Shown piece after piece: positions 56,197-64,000 of a DNA stretch of 64,000 nucleotides. Source of the stretch: Magnetospirillum sp. XM-1 (GTDB lineage Bacteria > Pseudomonadota > Alphaproteobacteria > Rhodospirillales > Magnetospirillaceae); the NCBI RefSeq assembly GCF_001511835.1, contig NZ_LN997848.1:1302001-1366000 (forward strand), in the 5' to 3' direction. The translations under genes were made by a program, and so were the position numbers. The notes below the pieces were generated by a model. The model was not told where the DNA came from, made no database searches, and worked only from the letters and a program-made list of their open reading frames with translations. Each line of letters begins with the position of its first letter. Position 1 is the stretch's first letter.

Positions 56197-59166
56197 TTAG
56201 GCGGTCAGGCGCGAGAGTTTGGAGGCACGGCGGAAGGGCTGGGGCAGGGTGACCAGTTCACCGGTCAATGCCATGCCGGTGATCCATTCCTGCTCTGCCA
56301 CGTGGGTCTTGTAGAGGCCGGTGGCGGGCGACGCGGCGGCGCGGCGTCCGCAGTACAGGGCCTTCCTCGCCTTGATGTCGAGCTCTTCGCAGATGAACTC
56401 GATACGGCGGTCGACGAAGGTCCACGGCCCCATATTGGCCGGCTCTTCCTGCACCCACAGCAATTCGGCGTTGGGATAGCGGGCCAGCTGGGCCTTGATG
56501 GTGTCCTTGGGCCAGGGATAGAGCTGCTCGACGCGGATGATGGCCACGTCCTTGAGGCCGCGCTTGGTGCGCTCCTCCAGCAGATCGTAATAGACCTTGC
56601 CCGAGCACATCAGCACCCGGCGGATCTTGGCATCGGCCACCAGCGTCTCGGTCTCGGGCAGCACGCGGCGGAAGCGCGAACCGGTGACCAGATCGTCCAG
56701 CTTGGAGACGCACAGCTTGTGACGCAGCAACGACTTCGGCGTCATGATGATCAGCGGCTTCCTGAAATTGCGGCGCAGCTGACGGCGCAGAGCGTGGAAG
56801 TAGTTGGCCGGCGTGGTGATGTTGCAGACCTGCCAGTTGTCCTCGGCGGAGAGCTGGAGATAGCGTTCCCAGCGGGCCGACGAATGCTCCGGACCCTGGC
56901 CTTCATAGCCGTGGGGCAGCAGCATCACCAGACCCGACATGCGCAGCCACTTGGACTCGCCCGAGTTGATGAACTGGTCGATGATCACCTGGGCGCCGTT
57001 GGCGAAGTCGCCGAACTGGCCTTCCCACAGGGTGAGCGTGTTGGGCTCGGCCTGGGAGTAGCCATATTCGAAGCCCAGAACCGCCTCTTCCGACAGCGGG
57101 CTATCCATGACCTCGAAATAGGCCTGGTTGCCCGGGCGGATGTGGTTCAGGGGCTCGATGCGCTCCTCGGTCTCCTGGTCGGTCAGGCGGCAGTGACGCT
57201 GCGAGAAGGTGCCGCGGCCGCAATCCTGGCCCGACAGGCGGACGGGGTTGCCCTCCACCAGCAGGGTGCCGAAGGCCAAGGCCTCGGCGGTTGCCCAGTC
57301 GATGCCCTCGCCCGTGTCCACCATGTCCTTCTTGGCGGCCAGCTGGCGGACGATCTTGCGGTTGACGTTGAAGCCCTCGGGGGTCTTGGCCAGGGCGTGG
57401 CCGACTTCCCGAAGGATGTCGGCGGCCACGCCGGTCTTCTCCTCGCGGAACTCCTCTTCCTCGGACAGCTGCACCAGGCCCTGCCACTTGCCTTCAAGCC
57501 AGTCGGCCTTGTTGACCTTGAAGCTCTTGGCCGCTTCGTAATCGCCTTCCAGGCGGGCCTGGAAGTTGGCGAAGATGGCGTCGGCCTCGTAGCGCGAGAT
57601 GGTGCCCTCGGCCACCAGCTTCTCGGAATACAGAGCGCGGGTGGTGGGGTGAGCGGCGATCTTGCGGTACATCTGCGGCTGGGTGAAGGCCGGCTCGTCC
57701 GACTCGTTGTGGCCGTGACGGCGGTAGCAGATCATGTCCAGCACCACGTCGGCGCCGAATTCCTGGCGGAACTCGGTGGCGATGCGGGCCACGTGGACCA
57801 CGGCTTCGGGATCATCGCCGTTGACGTGGAACACCGGGGCCTGGAAGCCCTTGGCCACGTCCGACGAATACGGGCCGGAGCGCGAATACTGCGGCGCGGT
57901 GGTGAAGCCGATCTGGTTGTTGACGATGATGTGCATGGTGCCGCCGGTGGCGTAGCCCTTGAGCTGCGACAGCAACATCACCTCGGGCACCACGCCCTGG
58001 CCGGCGAAGGCGGCGTCGCCGTGCAGGATGATGCCCATCACCCGCTTGCGCTCGGTATCGCCGAACTGGGTCTGCTTGGCGCGGACCTTGCCGACCACCA
58101 GCGGGCCGACCACTTCCAGGTGGCTGGGATTGGGCATCAGCGACAGGTGGACGGTCTTGCCGTCGAAGTCGCGGTCGGCCGAGGTGCCCAGGTGGTACTT
58201 CACGTCGCCCGAGCCCTGGACGTCTTCCGGGTTGGCGGCGTTGCCCTGGAATTCCGAGAAGATGGCCTGGTAGGGCTTCTTCATGAAATTGGCCAGCACG
58301 TTGAGGCGGCCACGGTGGGCCATGCCCAGCACCACCTCGTCGACGCCCAGCTGCGAGCCGCGCTTCAGGATCTGTTCCAGCGCGGGAATGACGGACTCGC
58401 CGCCTTCCAGGCCGAAGCGCTTGGTGCCGGTGTACTTCATCTGCAAGAAGCGCTCGAAGCCCTCGGCCTCGGTCAGGCGCTCCAGGATGGCGGTCTTGCC
58501 GCGCGGCGTGAAGTCGGTGCGGTTATGGATCGATTCGATGCGCTTCTGAATCCAGGCCTTCTGGTCGGGGTCCTGGATGTGCATGAACTCGACGCCGATG
58601 TTCGAGCAGTAGGTTTCCTGCACGATGCTGACGATGGAGCGCAGCGTGGCGGTCTCCAGGCCCAGCACGTGGTCGATGAAGATCTCGCGGTCGAGATCGG
58701 CATCGGTGAAGCCGTAGGTGCGGTAGTCCAGCTCGGGGTGCTGCTCGCGCTTGGTGAGGTCCAGCGGGTCGAGCTTGGCCATCAGATGGCCGCGCACGCG
58801 GTAGCTGCGGATCAGCATCAGGGCGCGGATCGAATCGATCTGGCCCTGGCGGATGGCGGCCGGATCGACGGAGGGCGCGGCGGCGGGAGCCTTGGCCCCG
58901 TCCTTGCCCGCCTTCTTGGCGGCGGCCGCGGCGGCTGCGGCGGCCTCGGGATCGATGGCGCCGATGATCTTGACGTCGCGCCGCGCGCTGGCGGTGCCTT
59001 TGAAGTCCTGAATGAGCTGCGAGCCGTCGTCCTTCAGATCCTGAAAGAAGGAAACCCACGAGGCGTCGACCGACGCGGGGTCTTCCAGGTAGCGGGCGTA
59101 AAGCTCGGCGATGAAGACGGCGTTGCCGCCGCTCAGAAAGGACGATTCGTCGAACTGCTTTGTCAT
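56197..59166 (-). CDS. sucA: 2-oxoglutarate dehydrogenase E1 component
   Basis: A 989-residue thiamine-diphosphate enzyme that decarboxylates 2-oxoglutarate and succinylates the lipoyl arm of SucB. Conserved blocks include SFLSGGNAVFIAELYARYLEDP at the N-terminus, VVLGMAHRGRLNVLAN, HGDAAFAGQGVVPE, QIGFTTAP, RHGHNESDEPAFTQP, RLSGQDCGRGTFSQRH and LLPHGYEGQGPEHSSAR. It is 18 bp upstream of sucB. The 178-bp gap to sucD has a strong hairpin and then an AT-rich segment near 59260-59280, which could be a promoter for the sucAB-lpd part. Confidence 0.96.
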   Translation of the reverse strand: MTKQFDESSFLSGGNAVFIAELYARYLEDPASVDASWVSFFQDLKDDGSQLIQDFKGTASARRDVKIIGAIDPEAAAAAAAAAKKAGKDGAKAPAAAPSVDPAAIRQGQIDSIRALMLIRSYRVRGHLMAKLDPLDLTKREQHPELDYRTYGFTDADLDREIFIDHVLGLETATLRSIVSIVQETYCSNIGVEFMHIQDPDQKAWIQKRIESIHNRTDFTPRGKTAILERLTEAEGFERFLQMKYTGTKRFGLEGGESVIPALEQILKRGSQLGVDEVVLGMAHRGRLNVLANFMKKPYQAIFSEFQGNAANPEDVQGSGDVKYHLGTSADRDFDGKTVHLSLMPNPSHLEVVGPLVVGKVRAKQTQFGDTERKRVMGIILHGDAAFAGQGVVPEVMLLSQLKGYATGGTMHIIVNNQIGFTTAPQYSRSGPYSSDVAKGFQAPVFHVNGDDPEAVVHVARIATEFRQEFGADVVLDMICYRRHGHNESDEPAFTQPQMYRKIAAHPTTRALYSEKLVAEGTISRYEADAIFANFQARLEGDYEAAKSFKVNKADWLEGKWQGLVQLSEEEEFREEKTGVAADILREVGHALAKTPEGFNVNRKIVRQLAAKKDMVDTGEGIDWATAEALAFGTLLVEGNPVRLSGQDCGRGTFSQRHCRLTDQETEERIEPLNHIRPGNQAYFEVMDSPLSEEAVLGFEYGYSQAEPNTLTLWEGQFGDFANGAQVIIDQFINSGESKWLRMSGLVMLLPHGYEGQGPEHSSARWERYLQLSAEDNWQVCNITTPANYFHALRRQLRRNFRKPLIIMTPKSLLRHKLCVSKLDDLVTGSRFRRVLPETETLVADAKIRRVLMCSGKVYYDLLEERTKRGLKDVAIIRVEQLYPWPKDTIKAQLARYPNAELLWVQEEPANMGPWTFVDRRIEFICEELDIKARKALYCGRRAAASPATGLYKTHVAEQEWITGMALTGELVTLPQPFRRASKLSRLTA

Positions 59167-59297
59167 GTTCGGGATTCGACGCAGGTTCTAGCCCGCGTCC
59201 CTTTCGTGCTTGGGCCGGGCGGCGCCGCCGGGCGCCGCTCGTTAACGGCGCAAACTGCTTTGTTATTATTATTAGTAAAGACGGTCCGACGCACCGG

Positions 59298-59328
59298 CGG
59301 TCCGGCGCTCCGGCGACGCGCCGGACCG
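59298..59328 (-). terminator. Strong hairpin between sucD and sucA
   Basis: CGGTCCGGCGC and GCGCCGGACCG form an 11-bp stem with a 9-nt loop, 17 bp after the sucD stop codon. There is no U-run, so it may be a partial terminator or mRNA-stabilising stem that sets the ratio of the two halves of the operon. Confidence 0.6.
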
Positions 59329-59344
59329 TTTGGTACTAAGCGGT

Positions 59345-60220
59345 TTAGCCCTTGAGGAGCTTCACCATGGTCGAGCCCAGCGAAGCGGGCGAGTCGGCGA
59401 CGGCGATACCGGCGGACAACAGGGCTTCCACCTTGAAGTCGGCGGTGTCGTTGCCACCCGAGATCACCGCGCCGGCATGGCCCATGCGGCGGCCGGGCGG
59501 AGCGGTACGGCCGGCGATGAAGCCGACGGTCGGCTTCTTCACCTTGGAGCGCTTCAGCAGCTCGGCGCCCTGGACCTCGGCGTCGCCGCCGATTTCGCCG
59601 ATCATGATGATCGCCTGGGTCTCGGGGTCGGCCAGGAAGAGCTCCAGGCTGTCGACGAAGTTGGTGCCGTTGATCGGGTCGCCACCGATGCCGATGCAGG
59701 TGGTCTGGCCCAGACCGGTGGCGGTGGTCTGCGCCACCGCTTCATAGGTCAGGGTGCCCGAACGGGACACGATGCCGATCTTGCCGCGCTGGTGGATGTG
59801 ACCGGGCATGATGCCGATCTTGCACTCACCGGGGGTGATGACGCCGGGGCAGTTCGGCCCGATCAGACGGGTCTTGGAGCCCTGCAGGGCGCGCTTGACG
59901 GCCAGCATGTCGGCCACCGGGATACCCTCGGTGATGCAGACGGCCAGCTCGATCTCGGCGTCGATGGCTTCCAGGATGGCGTCGGCCGCGAAGGGCGGCG
60001 GCACGTAGATCACGGAGGCGTTGCAGCCGGTCTTGGCCTTGGCCTCGGCGACGGTGTTGAACACCGGCAGGTCCAGGTGGGTGGTGCCGCCCTTACCGGG
60101 GGTCACGCCGCCAACCATCTTGGTGCCGTAGGCGATGGCCTGCTCGGAGTGGAAGGTGCCCTGGGCGCCAGTGAAGCCCTGGCAGATCACCTTCGTGTTG
60201 GCATTAACGAGAACAGCCAT
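59345..60220 (-). CDS. sucD: Succinyl-CoA synthetase alpha subunit
   Basis: A 291-residue subunit that carries the phospho-His. Blocks seen are [19 protein letters not shown] (CoA-binding Rossmann motif), [48 protein letters not shown] and [10 protein letters not shown] with the phosphorylated His. It converts succinyl-CoA to succinate with formation of ATP or GTP. Only 2 bp separate it from sucC. Confidence 0.96.
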   Translation of the reverse strand: MAVLVNANTKVICQGFTGAQGTFHSEQAIAYGTKMVGGVTPGKGGTTHLDLPVFNTVAEAKAKTGCNASVIYVPPPFAADAILEAIDAEIELAVCITEGIPVADMLAVKRALQGSKTRLIGPNCPGVITPGECKIGIMPGHIHQRGKIGIVSRSGTLTYEAVAQTTATGLGQTTCIGIGGDPINGTNFVDSLELFLADPETQAIIMIGEIGGDAEVQGAELLKRSKVKKPTVGFIAGRTAPPGRRMGHAGAVISGGNDTADFKVEALLSAGIAVADSPASLGSTMVKLLKG

Positions 60221-60222
60221 TT

Positions 60223-61419
<1,197 letters not shown>

Positions 61420-61450
61420 CGGGTATTGCTCCCCTAGAGTGTCTTGTCGA

Positions 61451-63902
<2,452 letters not shown>

Positions 63903-63909
63903 GACGGCG

Positions 63910-64000
63910 TCACTGTGACCAGGACCGCCGGCTGCGCAGGCGGGGCAACAGGTCCGCCCCGCCCTGTGGCTTGAGGCCGGCCGACGCCGTGGCGGGCAAG
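63910..64000 (-). CDS. C-terminal end of an upstream gene (partial)
   Basis: A 29-residue frame runs in from the right edge, ending RLRSRRSWSQ. It has much higher GC at third positions than the other minus-strand frames, which is why it is preferred. It would end 8 bp before the next gene. Only the tail is visible, so the product is unknown. Confidence 0.4.
   Translation of the reverse strand, partial: LPATASAGLKPQGGADLLPRLRSRRSWSQ

Overview
The window is a GC-rich, densely coded bacterial chromosome segment with the gene content of an alphaproteobacterium of the Rhodospirillaceae, most like Magnetospirillum. This is inferred from gene content and style, not from a database match. Pointers are the CcrM (GANTC) methyltransferase, the mdh-sucCD-sucAB-lpd TCA block, clpS-clpA, a phasin, a malyl-CoA lyase, two hemerythrin-type proteins, a complete tad/cpa pilus locus and two chemoreceptors. 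No rRNA, tRNA, CRISPR array, insertion sequence or prophage was seen.

Layout. Positions 1-9.3 kb hold housekeeping genes: a small membrane protein, a DciA-like DUF721 protein, mutY, a secreted hypothetical, ccrM with an overlapping small secreted protein, rnhB, a CPA2 antiporter with a TetR regulator, rlmN and argG. From 9.4 to 22.7 kb are a PAS histidine kinase, a gene-free stretch of about 770 bp (repeats plus a probable unannotated small RNA), clpS-clpA, a repeat-containing phasin, a chemoreceptor-hemerythrin fusion, a lipoprotein, a D-Ala-D-Ala carboxypeptidase with a SPOR domain, a gamma-glutamylcyclotransferase-like protein, a GAF-like protein and a small Cys-rich protein. From 22.9 to 36.4 kb is a tight adherence (Flp pilus) region: a CRP-type regulator, flp pilin, cpaA-B-C-D-E-F, tadB-tadC, a TadD-like TPR lipoprotein on the other strand, then a secretin-N-domain protein and tadE-tadF-tadG-like genes. 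From 36.5 to 40.4 kb is a ferric-iron ABC transporter (permease, ATPase, binding protein). From 40.5 to 47.5 kb are malyl-CoA lyase, a VOC protein, the aromatic amino acid set (chorismate mutase, hisC, tyrC) and metX-metW. From 47.6 to 53.4 kb are a chemoreceptor, a two-domain polyphosphate:AMP phosphotransferase, a ParD/ParE-like toxin-antitoxin pair, an MFS transporter and a bacteriohemerythrin. From 53.4 to 62.4 kb is the TCA block, all on the minus strand. The right end has an unknown periplasmic/membrane protein and the tail of another gene.

The genes are mostly in short operons with 4-bp ATGA/GTGA/TTGA overlaps. Three families of short palindromic intergenic repeats punctuate the ends of operons. 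The regulatory signals best supported by sequence are: a near-consensus sigma70 promoter on the minus strand at 12.6 kb that drives no recognisable gene; six GANTC sites in 76 bp upstream of ccrM; two matching CTGTG-N8-CACAG palindromes around flp, next to a CRP-type regulator gene; perfect palindromes upstream of the phasin gene; and a shared 15-bp dyad in front of both iron-transporter units.

Limits: all assignments come from reading motifs and context. No alignment, folding or database search was run, and start codons are judged from Shine-Dalgarno spacing and family N-termini.
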